Assembly: GCF_000423705.1 (NCBI RefSeq)
Contig: NZ_AUIM01000004.1
Span: forward strand, 662,587-726,586
Reading direction: 5' to 3'
From: Stappia stellulata DSM 5886
Lineage (GTDB): Bacteria; Pseudomonadota; Alphaproteobacteria; Rhizobiales; Stappiaceae
DNA length: 64,000 nucleotides
The position numbers and the translations under genes were made by a program. Below the pieces are notes generated by a model that saw only the letters and a program-made list of their open reading frames with translations, was not told the origin of the DNA and made no database searches. Below, piece by piece: positions 1-8,728 of this stretch (the stretch's first letter is position 1; each line of letters opens with the position of its first letter).

Positions 1-2
1 TC

Positions 3-29
3 GCCACCTATGCGCAGGTGGACCAGTGA
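3..29 (+). CDS. Possible 3' end of an upstream gene (partial)
   Basis: From base 3 an open frame encodes the residues ATYAQVDQ and stops with TGA at 27-29, so the window probably opens inside the last codons of a plus-strand gene lying upstream of otnK. Only eight residues are visible, so no family can be assigned. The GC-rich bases 36-50 that follow could fold but are not followed by a T-run. Reading this as chance coding is equally possible. Confidence 0.25.
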   Translation, partial: ATYAQVDQ

Positions 30-183
30 GAAACCGGGGGCCCGCCCCCGTCAAATACGCTGAGCGAAATTCCAGGGCGCGCGCCGACGGCTTTCAGTGC
101 AGCGGCACTCACGGCACCGACGCCCTGAGCATCAATGATCACATGCGCTGGCCCGGCCCGGGTCCGCTCACGGAGACCTCCCT

Positions 184-1410
184 ATGAAACTGGGTGTTAT
201 CGCGGATGACTTTACCGGAGCATCCGACATCGCGCTGACCGTGGCCGAAGGGGGGATGTCCTGTGTGCAATACGTCGACCTTCCAAAAACAGCGGCAGCC
301 AGCGATGTCGACGCCGGAGTTGTTTCGCTCAAGTCTCGAACCATCCCGGCCGATGAGGCCGTCAGACAGTCGCTGGATGCCTGCGAATGGCTGCTGGCTC
401 AGGGATGTGAGCTGATCGTCTTGAAGGTCTGCTCAACCTTCGATTCCACGGCGCAGGGCAACATCGGTCCGGTCGCAGGCGCGCTCGCAGCGCGATTGGG
501 CGAGGAGCAGGTCATGGTCTGCCCGGCCTTTCCCGAAAGCGGGCGCTCGGTCTATCAGGGCAACCTGTTCGTCAACGACATGCCCCTTGCCGAAAGCAGC
601 ATGAAAGACCATCCGCTGACTCCGATGCGCGATTCGGATCTGCGCCGCGTTCTGGCATCGCAGACGGATTGGCCCGTATCGCATGTTCCCGCGCAGATTG
701 TCTTCCAGGGGGGCGATGCGATAGCACAGGCGTTGCCGACCGAGCGGTGCATGGTCATCGTTGACGCGATCCGCGATATCGACTTGCGCGCAATCGCCCA
801 GGCAGGTCGAAACCGCAAGCTGCTGGTCGGAGGGTCCGGCATCGCCATCGGACTGCCGGAGAATTTTGCCGCAAGCCCCGCAACGCCGCGCTGGACCGCG
901 GTAACAGGACCGGGCGTCATTCTGTCCGGGTCATGCAGCAGCGCAACACGCGGTCAAGTCGCCACCTATGCCGCAAAGGCACCCAGCCGCCAGATCACGC
1001 CCGACATGGCAATGTCGGGAGGCGCCGATGCCGATGATATCGCCGATTGGGTCCTGGCGCAGGACACCGCGCCGCTGATCTACTCCTCTGCGGAGCCATC
1101 AAAGGTTCTGGAAGCGCAGGGCCGTTACGGCCGCGACCCGCTCGCCCATGCCATCGAAGGCTTCTTCACCGATCTCACAAATGCGCTGCTGCAGCGCGAC
1201 ATCGCGCGCCTGGTCATCGCGGGGGGCGAAACGTCTGGCGCCGTCGTGAACGGGCTGCACACCGATGCCTTTCACATCGGCCCACGCATTGCAGCCGGTG
1301 TACCGATGCTGCGCCCGAGCAATCGCGACATCGGGGTCGTGCTGAAATCGGGGAATTTCGGCGGACCCGACTTTTTCGCCGAAGCACTCGCAAGGCTGGC
1401 CGCATCATGA
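184..1410 (+). CDS. otnK: 3-oxo-tetronate kinase (four-carbon acid sugar kinase, OtnK type)
   Basis: ATP-dependent cytosolic kinase that phosphorylates a 3-oxo (or 2-oxo) four-carbon sugar acid on C4, the committed step of threonate/erythronate breakdown. The 408 residues match the usual family length. The N-terminal substrate domain begins with the hallmark GVIADDFTGASD at residues 4-15; the C-terminal nucleotide-binding domain carries VIAGGETSGAVVNGL near residues 344-358 and KSGNFGGPDFF near 388. GGAGACC lies ahead of the ATG. It overlaps the next gene by ATGA, so the two are translationally coupled, which matches the known otnK-otnC pairing. The dehydrogenase and isomerase expected upstream in this pathway are not within the window. 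Assignment is firm at family level; the exact tetronate isomer is not determined. Confidence 0.9.
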   Translation: MKLGVIADDFTGASDIALTVAEGGMSCVQYVDLPKTAAASDVDAGVVSLKSRTIPADEAVRQSLDACEWLLAQGCELIVLKVCSTFDSTAQGNIGPVAGALAARLGEEQVMVCPAFPESGRSVYQGNLFVNDMPLAESSMKDHPLTPMRDSDLRRVLASQTDWPVSHVPAQIVFQGGDAIAQALPTERCMVIVDAIRDIDLRAIAQAGRNRKLLVGGSGIAIGLPENFAASPATPRWTAVTGPGVILSGSCSSATRGQVATYAAKAPSRQITPDMAMSGGADADDIADWVLAQDTAPLIYSSAEPSKVLEAQGRYGRDPLAHAIEGFFTDLTNALLQRDIARLVIAGGETSGAVVNGLHTDAFHIGPRIAAGVPMLRPSNRDIGVVLKSGNFGGPDFFAEALARLAAS

Positions 1411-2048
1411 GCGAAGAAAGCCGTCTGCGTGAAGAGATCGCCCTATTCGCCAAGTCGCTCTTCGATCGGGGGCTGACCCCGGGCAGTTCCGGCAATATTT
1501 CCGCCCGTATGTCGGATGGCACTGTTCTTGTCACTCCGACGGGGAGTTCAATGGGGTTTCTCGATCCGGCCCGGATCAGCCATCTGAGCGCAGACATGGT
1601 TCACCTCGGAGGCGATTTGCCGACGAAGGAAATCCCGCTGCACAGTGCCTTTTACGACACCCGGAAACCCACGGGCGCGGTGGTTCACCTGCATTCGACA
1701 CATTCTGTCGCCCTGTCCATGCTGACCGATACAGATCCTGACGATGTGCTACCGCCGTTGACGCCCTATTCGATCATGAAGCTGGGAAAGGTGAAATTGC
1801 TTCCGTTCTTTCTGCCGGGCGATCCGGCCATGGGAGATGCAGTACGCGGGCTCGCGGGTCAGCGATCCGCTGTGTTGCTGGCGAACCATGGCCCCGTGGT
1901 TGCTGCAAAGGATCTGTCGGCGGCCGTGTTTGCCATGGAAGAGCTCGAGGAGACGGCAAAGCTCGCGATTCTGACACGCGGCTTGCCTGCCCGGGGGCTC
2001 GTGCAGTCACAAATCGACGCTCTCGTCGCACGGTTTGACAAGACCTAG
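1407..2048 (+). CDS. otnC: 3-oxo-tetronate 4-phosphate decarboxylase (class II aldolase family)
   Basis: Zinc-dependent class II aldolase/adducin-fold enzyme that decarboxylates 3-oxo-tetronate 4-phosphate to dihydroxyacetone phosphate, completing the step begun by OtnK. The start used is the ATG at 1407 that overlaps the otnK stop, giving 213 residues, the family length; a longer open frame upstream only shadows otnK. Visible motifs are the phosphate loop TPGSSGNISAR (residues 24-34), catalytic Glu75 in TKEIPLH, and zinc ligands His94 and His96 in VVHLHSTHS and His161 in LLANHGPVV. The gene is convergent with the hydantoinase gene. The 204-base gap holds a short hairpin at 2193-2210 (GGTCGG/CCGACC) but no gene. 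Confidence 0.9.
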   Translation: MSEESRLREEIALFAKSLFDRGLTPGSSGNISARMSDGTVLVTPTGSSMGFLDPARISHLSADMVHLGGDLPTKEIPLHSAFYDTRKPTGAVVHLHSTHSVALSMLTDTDPDDVLPPLTPYSIMKLGKVKLLPFFLPGDPAMGDAVRGLAGQRSAVLLANHGPVVAAKDLSAAVFAMEELEETAKLAILTRGLPARGLVQSQIDALVARFDKT

Positions 2049-2252
2049 GCCCGGTTTTCTCCCCGCGATCGTGCCATGCACGAGAGGCAACACCGGGTCT
2101 GTCTGGACTGTGCCGCGATGGGGGCTTTTCTGCCGAGCGAGCGCCGGCGGGCGCAGCTGTCACCGCTGTGCCCGCGGTCGCGCCGGGGGACTGGTCGGTC
2201 GCCGCCGACCGGCGCGGAGAGCTCGACACCCCGCAGCCGTCTGTTGGCGAGG

Positions 2253-3716
2253 TCAAAATCCGTCGGAAAACCGATTGGCCGTCACATCGTAATACGCCTG
2301 CGCCGGTCCAGGCCGATCCTCCGGAACCGGACGCTCACAGGCCAGCAGTTTGCCGGCGCCCTCGCCTCCGACCCACTCCTCTGCGTGACACAGCGTTTGC
2401 CCCCGCAGCAGCGTGCGCACCGGACGGCCGACAAGGTCGATCCCCTCGTAAGGCGTGTAGTCGATCCCGTCGTGGAGCAGCTCGACAGACATCCGCGCAG
2501 TCTGCGTCGGGTTCCAAATCACCAGATCCGCATCGTATCCGGGCGCAATCCGCCCCTTGAACGCGCCAAGTCCGTAGATCTCCGAAGGTCGCGTCGCGGT
2601 GACGTCGACGAATGTCTGCAGCGACAGCCGGCCGGCGCTGACGCCCTCGGAGAACATCAGCGGCATGCGCGCTTCAAGCCCGGGCAGTCCGTAGGGAATG
2701 CGGGTGAAGGGCGCGCCGTGGCCGTTGCGCTTCTTCCCGTCCGGCCCGTCGAAGAAGAACGCCGAATGGTCCGACGAGCAAACGGCAAGCGTCCCGTCGG
2801 CAAGCCCCTTCCACAGGGCCTCCTGATGCGCCTTGTCGCGCAGCGGCGGACTGCAGCAATATTTCGCGCCGCCGAAGTCTGGACGGTCCAGATCCGTATC
2901 CGCGAGAACCAGATACTGCGGGCAAGTCTCGGCGAGCACGGGACGTCCGCCGGCCTGGGCGCGACGGATTTCATCGAGCGCGTCGATGCTGGAAACGTGA
3001 ACGATGAGGACCGGCGTGTCGATCAGCTCGGACATGGCGATAGCATGATGGGTGGCATCGCGCTCGGCCACGATGGGGCGGGAACGCGGGAAGTAGCGCA
3101 CATCGTCGTAGCCGTGTTGCACCATGCGCTCGGTCAGCCAGGCGATCATGTCGTGGCTTTCCGCGTGCACCATCGTGATCAGACGCTCGGCGCGGCACAC
3201 GGCCAGCACATCGAGGGCCGAACGGTCGTCGAGGCGAAGCGCTTCGTAGGACAGGTAGATCTTGACCGAGGTGAAGCCCTCGGCCGCCAGTTCGGGAATA
3301 TCGCGCTTCAGCGTCTCTTGCGTCGGATCGGTGACGATCAGGTGAAACGCGCAGTCGACATGGCTGGTGTCGCCCATGCGCGCGCGGTAGTCGGTCACCG
3401 CCTCGCGGAGCGAGCAGCCGCGATGCTGCACGGCGAAGGGCATCAGCGTGGTGGTGCCGCCATGGGCGGCAGCCCGCGAGGCACTTTCAAAGGTATCGGC
3501 GGTCCGCGCACCGGTGGAGGTGAGCTGGTCGATGTGGCAATGCGCGTCGACGCCGCCGGGCGTGACGATCATGCCCTTCGCATCGATGACCTCCGCCCCC
3601 GACAGCCCCTGTCCCAGGGCGGCGATCCGCCCGTTACTGATCGCGATATCGCACAGGAGATCGCGGCCCGGCGCAGCCACAAGCCCGCCCGTGATGATCG
3701 TGTCGTAAGTCGTCAT
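2253..3716 (-). CDS. Dihydropyrimidinase / D-hydantoinase-like cyclic amidohydrolase
   Basis: Binuclear-metal amidohydrolase of the dihydropyrimidinase/hydantoinase/allantoinase group, 487 residues, expected to open a cyclic ureide ring in the cytosol. All metal-site elements are in place: His59 and His61 in GVDAHCHIDQ, the carbamylated Lys152 in SVKIYLSYE, His184 in TMVHAESHD, the His of LIVHVSS and the Asp of CSSDHSAFF. It is the last gene of module 1 and overlaps the epimerase gene by ATGA. Genetic linkage to an ABC importer, an SDR and a sugar-type epimerase argues for a substrate other than plain dihydrouracil, for example a hydantoin or ureide linked to a polyol; that is inference. Allantoinase (AllB-like) or phenylhydantoinase activity cannot be excluded from sequence alone. 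Confidence 0.85.
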   Translation of the reverse strand: MTTYDTIITGGLVAAPGRDLLCDIAISNGRIAALGQGLSGAEVIDAKGMIVTPGGVDAHCHIDQLTSTGARTADTFESASRAAAHGGTTTLMPFAVQHRGCSLREAVTDYRARMGDTSHVDCAFHLIVTDPTQETLKRDIPELAAEGFTSVKIYLSYEALRLDDRSALDVLAVCRAERLITMVHAESHDMIAWLTERMVQHGYDDVRYFPRSRPIVAERDATHHAIAMSELIDTPVLIVHVSSIDALDEIRRAQAGGRPVLAETCPQYLVLADTDLDRPDFGGAKYCCSPPLRDKAHQEALWKGLADGTLAVCSSDHSAFFFDGPDGKKRNGHGAPFTRIPYGLPGLEARMPLMFSEGVSAGRLSLQTFVDVTATRPSEIYGLGAFKGRIAPGYDADLVIWNPTQTARMSVELLHDGIDYTPYEGIDLVGRPVRTLLRGQTLCHAEEWVGGEGAGKLLACERPVPEDRPGPAQAYYDVTANRFSDGF

Positions 3717-4642
3717 GACGCCTCGTTTTCCTCCAGCCAGCGCAGGTAATCCTCGCAGGCGCGGTCACGTGTGTAGGTCGGATGAAACCCGAGCAGGGTT
3801 CGCATTCGTTGAGTGGCGAGCGGCGGACGGTCGTCGCGCCCGTGAAAATCGACGCTCGGGGCGGACGGCCCGATCCGCCAGTCGAACGGCACATGCCGCG
3901 CGAGGCTCTCGCACCAGTCGGCGACGCTCCATTCCTCCAGGCCGGCGATGTTCACCGGCGCGTCGGGCAGGTTGGACAGCCCCACGGCGGCAAGGACGGC
4001 GGCGGCGACATCGCGCGCATAGATCCAGTCGCGCCGTCCGGCGCGCGGCAGCCGCACCGCCCGCCCGCTCCGCGCCGCGCGCGTGACCTGATAAAGCGCG
4101 CTCAGGGTGTCGCGCACGCCCGTTCCCCGCTCGTGGGGACCGAAGACGGACCCGATCCGCAGGACACAGGCGTCAAGGCGGAAGGCACGCCGCGACAGAA
4201 CGAACTGCTCTGCGGCAAGCTTGGAGATGCCGTAGGCCGCGACGGGTCTGGGCCAGGTCCCGGTCTCGTCCAGCGGTCCGCCCGACGCTGCGCCATAGAC
4301 CGACGCCGAACTCAGATGGATCATGCGCACGCCGCGACGCTCGCACGCCATCGCAAGCCCCGCCGTCGCCGCCAGGTTGATGGCGAAAGCGCGTTGCACC
4401 GCCTCCGCATCCGCCGTTCCCGCAGGGGTGACCGCCGCGCAATGGATCACGGTGCGGACACCCTCAAGCGCCGCCTCGCAGGCAGCCGCATTGCCGATAT
4501 CCGCCTCGATGAACCTTGTCGCGCCGGGCGAGCGCGGCGCTCCGGGGCGCTCGAGTACGACCGTGAAACATCCCGCGGACACCAGCGCTTCCACGACATT
4601 CGCGCCGACGAAACCGCTGCCTCCGGTCACAAGAACCCGCAT
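3713..4642 (-). CDS. NAD-dependent epimerase/dehydratase family protein (module 1)
   Basis: Extended-SDR protein of 309 residues. The Rossmann signature GGSGFVG sits at residues 7-13, the catalytic Ser is in HLSSASVYG, and Tyr137/Lys141 form the YGISK pair, so it should be an active NAD(P) oxidoreductase or epimerase on a sugar, sugar acid or polyol. A strong GGGAGAGA ribosome site precedes the ATG. It lies between the SDR gene (15-base gap) and the hydantoinase gene (ATGA overlap). It is a paralogue of the protein at 10253-11245: both share FGPxExxxGVRxxLS and DWxYxRD blocks. D-erythronate dehydrogenase (DenD) is also in this superfamily, so with otnK/otnC nearby a tetronate dehydrogenase role is possible but unproven. 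Confidence 0.85.
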   Translation of the reverse strand: MRVLVTGGSGFVGANVVEALVSAGCFTVVLERPGAPRSPGATRFIEADIGNAAACEAALEGVRTVIHCAAVTPAGTADAEAVQRAFAINLAATAGLAMACERRGVRMIHLSSASVYGAASGGPLDETGTWPRPVAAYGISKLAAEQFVLSRRAFRLDACVLRIGSVFGPHERGTGVRDTLSALYQVTRAARSGRAVRLPRAGRRDWIYARDVAAAVLAAVGLSNLPDAPVNIAGLEEWSVADWCESLARHVPFDWRIGPSAPSVDFHGRDDRPPLATQRMRTLLGFHPTYTRDRACEDYLRWLEENEAS

Positions 4643-4657
4643 GGGTCTCTCCCTTTC

Positions 4658-5398
4658 CTAGCTGGCGAGCCAGCCGCCTTCCACCGGCAGCATCGCGCCG
4701 GTGGTGAAGGATGCTTCGTCGCTGGCGAGAAACAGCGCGGCAGCGGCCACCTCCTCCGGCGTTCCGAAGCGTCCCGCAGGGTGGCGTGACAGGGAGCGCT
4801 GCTCAGCCAGCGCCGGGTCGTTCGCGCGAGCGAAGGACCGGCGCAGCAAGGGCGTCTCGATTGCTCCCGGGACAAGGCAGTTGCAGCGAATGCCCTGGGA
4901 CGCATACTCCAGCGCAACCGTTCGGGTCAGCGCGGCGACCGCCCCTTTCGACGCGATGTAGGAGACATTGCCAGTCCCGCCGGATTGTGCCAGTTGCGAC
5001 CCGACCGTAACGATCGCGCCGCGCCCTGCCCGGCGCATCGACGGCAGCACGGCACCGATCCACAGTGCGGCCGCCACGACATTCACCTGCAGCACGCGGC
5101 TCCATGTCGCCGGGGTCGTATCCTCCACGGAGCCGCCCTGCGACATCGCGGCGAACAGCACGAGGACATCGCTTTCGCCGTGTCGTCCGGCGACTGCCTC
5201 GACGAATGCCGGGTCCGCGACATCCCCCTCTTCCGCGATGACGCCGTCGGGCCAGCCGGACTCCGGCGCGCAAAGATCCACGCCGACCACGACCGCCCCT
5301 TCCGCGAGGAACCGCCGCGCGGTCGCCAGCCCAAGTGCCCCCGCCGCGCCGGTAACGATGCACCGCTGCCCGGCAAGCCGTCCGCCCGTCTTCGTCAC
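4658..5398 (-). CDS. SDR family oxidoreductase (module 1)
   Basis: Classical short-chain dehydrogenase, 246 residues. The cofactor loop TGAAGALG is at residues 16-23, and Asn106, Ser134, Tyr147 and Lys151 (SYIASK) complete the catalytic tetrad. The start chosen is a GTG at 5398 that overlaps the TGA of the ABC ATPase gene (GTGA); the same frame stays open further upstream only as a shadow of the ATPase. C-terminal EGGWLAS is typical of the family. Likely role: NAD(P)-dependent oxidation of a hydroxyl of the compound imported by the transporter encoded just upstream. The closest functional counterpart in the window is the SDR at 8716-9486 in module 2. Confidence 0.88.
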   Translation of the reverse strand: MTKTGGRLAGQRCIVTGAAGALGLATARRFLAEGAVVVGVDLCAPESGWPDGVIAEEGDVADPAFVEAVAGRHGESDVLVLFAAMSQGGSVEDTTPATWSRVLQVNVVAAALWIGAVLPSMRRAGRGAIVTVGSQLAQSGGTGNVSYIASKGAVAALTRTVALEYASQGIRCNCLVPGAIETPLLRRSFARANDPALAEQRSLSRHPAGRFGTPEEVAAAALFLASDEASFTTGAMLPVEGGWLAS

Positions 5399-6177
5399 GC
5401 CAGAACCTTGTTGAGGAACCGCTGGAGACGATCGCTTTTCGGGTTGTCGAAGATCTGGTCTGGCGCACCCGCCTCGACATCGTTGCCGTCGTCCATGAAG
5501 ACGACCTTGTCCGCGACCTTGCGGGCAAAACCCATCTCGTGCGTGGCGACGATCATCGTCATGCCGTCGGCGGCAACCGATTCCATGACCTGAAGCACCT
5601 CCCCGACAAGTTCCGGGTCGAGCGCTGATGTCGGCTCGTCGAACAGCATCACCTTCGGCTCCATTGCCAGAGCCCGTGCGATGGCGACGCGCTGACGCTG
5701 TCCGCCCGACAGATGCTCGGGGAAGGCATCGCATTTCGCGGCGAGGCCCACCCGCTCCATCTGCTCGCGCGCGATCTTCGCCGCCTGCGGCACCGACATG
5801 CCCTTCACCTCGGTCAGACCGAGGGCGACGTTTTCGATGGCGCTGATATGGGGCCACAGGTTGAACATCTGGAAGACCATGCCGATCTGGCTTCGCATCT
5901 GCGCGACCTGCCGCGCGGACATGCGCGTGGTCCTCCCGTTGTTCTCCACGCTTCCGACCGGCTGGCCATCGACCCGAACGACACCGGAATCCGGCGTTTC
6001 CAGATGATTGATACAGCGCAACAGCGTGCTCTTGCCGGACCCGCTCGGGCCGATCAGGCACACGACCTCGCCGCGCCCGACCGTCAGGGACACGCCCTTC
6101 AAGGCCTGGAACGTGCCGAACGTCTTGCGGATATCCCGCGCCTCGATCATGGGAGATTCTGCCTGTGTCATGATCAT
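5395..6177 (-). CDS. Polar amino-acid-type ABC transporter ATP-binding protein (module 1)
   Basis: HisP/GlnQ-type ATPase, 260 residues, which powers uptake through the membrane permease encoded by the overlapping upstream gene. The Walker A loop GPSGSGKST is at residues 43-51; the signature LSGGQRQR, Walker [15 protein letters not shown] and a switch His in VATHEMGF follow in order. The Q-loop region reads [12 protein letters not shown]. Its 5' end overlaps the permease stop by ATGA, and its stop overlaps the SDR start. The family usually imports polar amino acids or opines, but this one is tied to catabolic genes for a different kind of solute, so the substrate is open. Confidence 0.92.
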   Translation of the reverse strand: MIMTQAESPMIEARDIRKTFGTFQALKGVSLTVGRGEVVCLIGPSGSGKSTLLRCINHLETPDSGVVRVDGQPVGSVENNGRTTRMSARQVAQMRSQIGMVFQMFNLWPHISAIENVALGLTEVKGMSVPQAAKIAREQMERVGLAAKCDAFPEHLSGGQRQRVAIARALAMEPKVMLFDEPTSALDPELVGEVLQVMESVAADGMTMIVATHEMGFARKVADKVVFMDDGNDVEAGAPDQIFDNPKSDRLQRFLNKVLA

Positions 6178-6899
6178 GCCTCCATCCGCACGGACGCATC
6201 CGATGCGCCCAGGAACTGCCGGCGGCGACGACGGCTCATGCCGCGCGCCTCATAGCTGGTGCGACGCTCGAGCCAGAGCTGCAACCCGGTCAGGCAGGAC
6301 GTCAGCACCAGATAGATCAGGCCGGCAACCGACAGGATCTCGATGGCGCGATACGTCGAGGAATAGACCATCTGCGACGTCAGCATCAGCTCGGGCACCG
6401 TGATGACGGAAGCCAGCGAGGTGTTCTTGGTGTGGGAAATGAAATTGCTCATATAGGGCGGGATAACGATCCGGATCGCCTGCGGCGCCACCACGCGACG
6501 GACGATCCGCCCATAGCGCATGCCCACCGCTTCCGCCGCCTCGATCTGCCCCTTGTGCACGGCCTGAATGCCGGAGCGCAGGATCTCGGTGTTGTAGGCG
6601 GCCGAGCTCAGCGACATCGCGATGATTGCGGCCGGAAGCGCATCCAGCGTCACACCGAACAGCGGCGCTGCGTAATAGACGAAAAAGAGGTGAAGCAGGA
6701 CCGGCGTGCCGCGAAACAGCCAGACATAGGACCAGACCGCAAAGCGCAGAACGCCGAAGCGGGACGTTCGTCCAAGGGCGAAAACGAAGCCGATAGACGT
6801 GCCGATGGTCTGGGTGACCAGTGCCAACATGATTGTCAGCAGGGTCGCCTCCAGCATGACCGGCAGATAGGTCCAGGCGACCGAGAAATCGAGTTCCAT
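6174..6899 (-). CDS. ABC transporter permease, His/Glu/Gln/Arg/opine type (module 1)
   Basis: Integral inner-membrane permease of about 241 residues with roughly five hydrophobic segments and the family EAA loop ([20 protein letters not shown]) that docks the ATPase. The start at ATG 6899 (MELDFSVAW) is preferred; a TTG at 6914 would add five residues and neither has a strong ribosome site. Only one permease gene is present here, so it presumably works as a homodimer, whereas module 2 encodes two permeases. The C-terminus ends in a basic cluster (RRRRRQF) on the cytoplasmic side. Confidence 0.9.
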   Translation of the reverse strand: MELDFSVAWTYLPVMLEATLLTIMLALVTQTIGTSIGFVFALGRTSRFGVLRFAVWSYVWLFRGTPVLLHLFFVYYAAPLFGVTLDALPAAIIAMSLSSAAYNTEILRSGIQAVHKGQIEAAEAVGMRYGRIVRRVVAPQAIRIVIPPYMSNFISHTKNTSLASVITVPELMLTSQMVYSSTYRAIEILSVAGLIYLVLTSCLTGLQLWLERRTSYEARGMSRRRRRQFLGASDASVRMEA

Positions 6900-6936
6900 G
6901 AGCCGAACTTTCAAAGGTTAGCAGGACGGAGATTTG

Positions 6937-6958
6937 GGGGCCCGGCACGCCGGGCCCC
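6937..6958 (-). terminator. Hairpin after the module 1 binding-protein gene
   Basis: A perfect 9-bp stem (GGGGCCCGG / CCGGGCCCC) with a 4-base loop lies just after the stop of the binding-protein gene and before the permease gene. No T-run follows, so it more likely acts as an mRNA-stabilising or partial-termination hairpin that raises binding protein over membrane components. The same arrangement recurs at four other binding-protein genes in this window. Confidence 0.6.
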
Positions 6959-6964
6959 GACAGG

Positions 6965-7786
6965 TCAGGGGACTTCGTCGACGAGCTGATCGCTGAAGTT
7001 CTCGATGCCGAAGAATTCCGCTCCCCACGCATCGAGAAGCCCCTGCGCCCGCATTTCGCGGATGGCGGTGTCGATCTCCGCCTTCAGCGCATCCGAGCCC
7101 TTCTGCATGGGCACGCCGACGAAGCGGACCATGTACGGCTCGCCGACGATCTCGGCGACACCCGGTCGCGACTTCAGGAAGCCGCCGGCCGCCGTGTCCG
7201 GCATGATCAGTGCGTCCACGCGGCCGACCATCAGGTCCTGCAGCATCTCGGCATAGCCGCTGTAGCCCTTGAACTGCTCGAACTCGCCGTATTCCTTGGA
7301 GATCGCCCGCGCCGGAATTTCGCCGTCGTTTCCGCCGGAGATCGCCCCGACGCGCTTTCCGGCAAGCGTCTTGTAGCCGGTGATGTCGTCGAGCCCGGCC
7401 CGCTTGACCACCACCACAGCGGCACGGGAATAGGGAATGGAATAGGTGAAGGTGTCCTTGCGCTCGCTCGTGATGTTCACGTTGGAGAACACCGCATCGA
7501 ACCGCCCCGTCTGAAGACCGGGGAGAATGCCCTTCCAGTCCAGACGATTGATCTCGATCTTCACGCCGAGCTTCTTCTCGATGAAGCGCGCGACATTGAT
7601 GTCGTAGCCTACCAGCTCGTTCTTTTCGTTCATGTAGCTGACCGGCGGAAGGTTTCCGCTCGTCGCCGCATTGAGCACGCCTTTCTCGCGAATCTCCTCG
7701 AGACTGGCCGCCTGGGCCGATCCGACGACCGCTCCTCCAATGGCCATGGCAAACGCGACAGACGCGGTGATCATTGCAGTTTTCAT
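6965..7786 (-). CDS. Periplasmic amino-acid-type solute-binding protein (module 1)
   Basis: Family 3 (SBP_bac_3) binding protein, 273 residues, which captures the solute in the periplasm and delivers it to the permease. A Sec signal peptide ends near SAQA-AS (about residue 26-27). The mature protein has the expected pattern: VLNAATSG start, GYDINVARFIEKKLG, and the lobe-2 block RVGAISGGNDGE. GGGGGAG precedes the ATG. It heads module 1, and a candidate regulator site lies upstream at 7823-7845, shared with a divergent SDR gene. It differs from the module 2 binding protein, so the two transporters are not simple copies. Confidence 0.92.
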   Translation of the reverse strand: MKTAMITASVAFAMAIGGAVVGSAQAASLEEIREKGVLNAATSGNLPPVSYMNEKNELVGYDINVARFIEKKLGVKIEINRLDWKGILPGLQTGRFDAVFSNVNITSERKDTFTYSIPYSRAAVVVVKRAGLDDITGYKTLAGKRVGAISGGNDGEIPARAISKEYGEFEQFKGYSGYAEMLQDLMVGRVDALIMPDTAAGGFLKSRPGVAEIVGEPYMVRFVGVPMQKGSDALKAEIDTAIREMRAQGLLDAWGAEFFGIENFSDQLVDEVP

Positions 7787-7822
7787 CTGTACTCCCCCTT
7801 AAAACCGTTGGGGACACCGTTG

Positions 7823-7845
7823 ATACTCCACTGGTATCCCACTAG
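7823..7845. promoter_or_regulatory. Candidate GntR/FCD operator upstream of module 1
   Basis: Two near-identical 11-base units sit back to back (TACTCCACTGG at 7824-7834 and TATCCCACTAG at 7835-7845) in the divergent promoter region between the module 1 binding-protein gene and the SDR gene at 7923. The unit GGTATCCCA resembles GGTATACCA upstream of allA and the GntR/FCD gene (14955-14978), which also occurs as an 11-base-spaced repeat. GntR FadR-type sites often contain a TGGTnnACCA-like core, so this is a plausible target of the regulator at 15065. Inferred from similarity only. Confidence 0.45.
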
Positions 7846-7922
7846 GATGCCTAGCACTCGCCATGCGGCGCTGTCAACGGAAGGCGGCGTCGGCAACACC
7901 ACGAAAACCCGGAGAAAGACGG

Positions 7923-8696
7923 ATGGATCTTGGATTGAAGGGGCGAAAAGCCTTGATAATCGGAGCAGGACGCGGCCTTGGACACGGCATCGCCCAGGCC
8001 CTTGCACAAGAAGGCGTATCGCTTGTCCTGAGCGGACGAACACAAGCGTCGCTCGACACGGCAGCTCAAGCCATCGCGGACAACGGCGGTCAGGCGGAGG
8101 CGATCCGCTGCGATCTGGCGGACGCGGACTCCATCGAGGCGCTGGCGCGGGCCGCCGGCGATATCGACATCCTGATCAACAATTGCGGCGGCCCGCCCCC
8201 GGGACCGATCGCCGAGGTTCCCGACGACGTCTGGATGGCGCAGTTCAACATCATGTTTCTGGGAAATTGCCGCCTGGCGCGGCATGTGCTTCCGGGCATG
8301 CGCGCGCGCGGCTGGGGCCGTATCGTGAATGTCGTCTCGTCTGGGGTGATGCAGCCGATCCCCAATCTCGGCATTTCAAACGCGCTTCGCCTCGCCGTCG
8401 TCGGCTGGTCGAAGACGCTGGCCGGCGAGGTTGCGGGCGACAATGTCACGGTCAACTGCCTGGCGCCGGGACGCATTCACACGGACCGTGTGGACGAACT
8501 CGACACCAGGGCTGCGGAGCGCTCCGGCAAGGAGATCGATGCGGTGCGGGCCGCTTCACGGGCCAACATTCCGGCCGGGCGCTACGGACGCGTCGAGGAA
8601 TTCGCGTCCTATGCCGCCTTCCTGTGCAGCGACCGGGCGTCCTACATCACCGGTTCCGTGCACCGCGCGGATGGCGGCATGATCAAGGGGATCTGA
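7923..8696 (+). CDS. SDR-like oxidoreductase with altered active site
   Basis: SDR-fold protein of 257 residues starting at ATG 7923 with GGAGAAAG just ahead; an in-frame start 60 bases upstream has no support. The cofactor loop reads IIGAGRGLG, lacking the usual Thr. After VVSSGV the expected YxxxK is replaced: the aligned segment is ISNALRLAVVGWSK, with Ser at the Tyr place and Arg at the Lys place. This fits the ketoacyl-reductase-like SDR subgroup known to lack the perfect tetrad, so its chemistry is uncertain. It is divergent from module 1, shares its promoter region, and is convergent with the next SDR gene. Confidence 0.8.
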   Translation: MDLGLKGRKALIIGAGRGLGHGIAQALAQEGVSLVLSGRTQASLDTAAQAIADNGGQAEAIRCDLADADSIEALARAAGDIDILINNCGGPPPGPIAEVPDDVWMAQFNIMFLGNCRLARHVLPGMRARGWGRIVNVVSSGVMQPIPNLGISNALRLAVVGWSKTLAGEVAGDNVTVNCLAPGRIHTDRVDELDTRAAERSGKEIDAVRAASRANIPAGRYGRVEEFASYAAFLCSDRASYITGSVHRADGGMIKGI

Positions 8697-8700
8697 GACG

Positions 8701-8728
8701 GATGGCGGCCTGGTGTCAGGCCGCCATC
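8701..8728. terminator. Bidirectional hairpin between convergent SDR genes
   Basis: A perfect 12-bp inverted repeat (GATGGCGGCCTG / CAGGCCGCCATC) with a GTGT loop begins four bases after the plus-strand SDR stop and covers the stop codon of the minus-strand SDR. It is symmetrical and can end transcription from both sides. No clear T-run follows on either strand. Confidence 0.65.

Noticed and set aside
2193-2210. Short hairpin between otnC and the hydantoinase gene as a terminator
   Set aside because: Only six pairs with no T-run, so I mention it only in the otnC entry.
4658-6199. An apparent 513-residue fusion ending in an SDR
   Set aside because: The first half is the ABC ATPase gene read in the wrong frame. 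A GTG at 5398 overlapping the ATPase stop gives a normal SDR.
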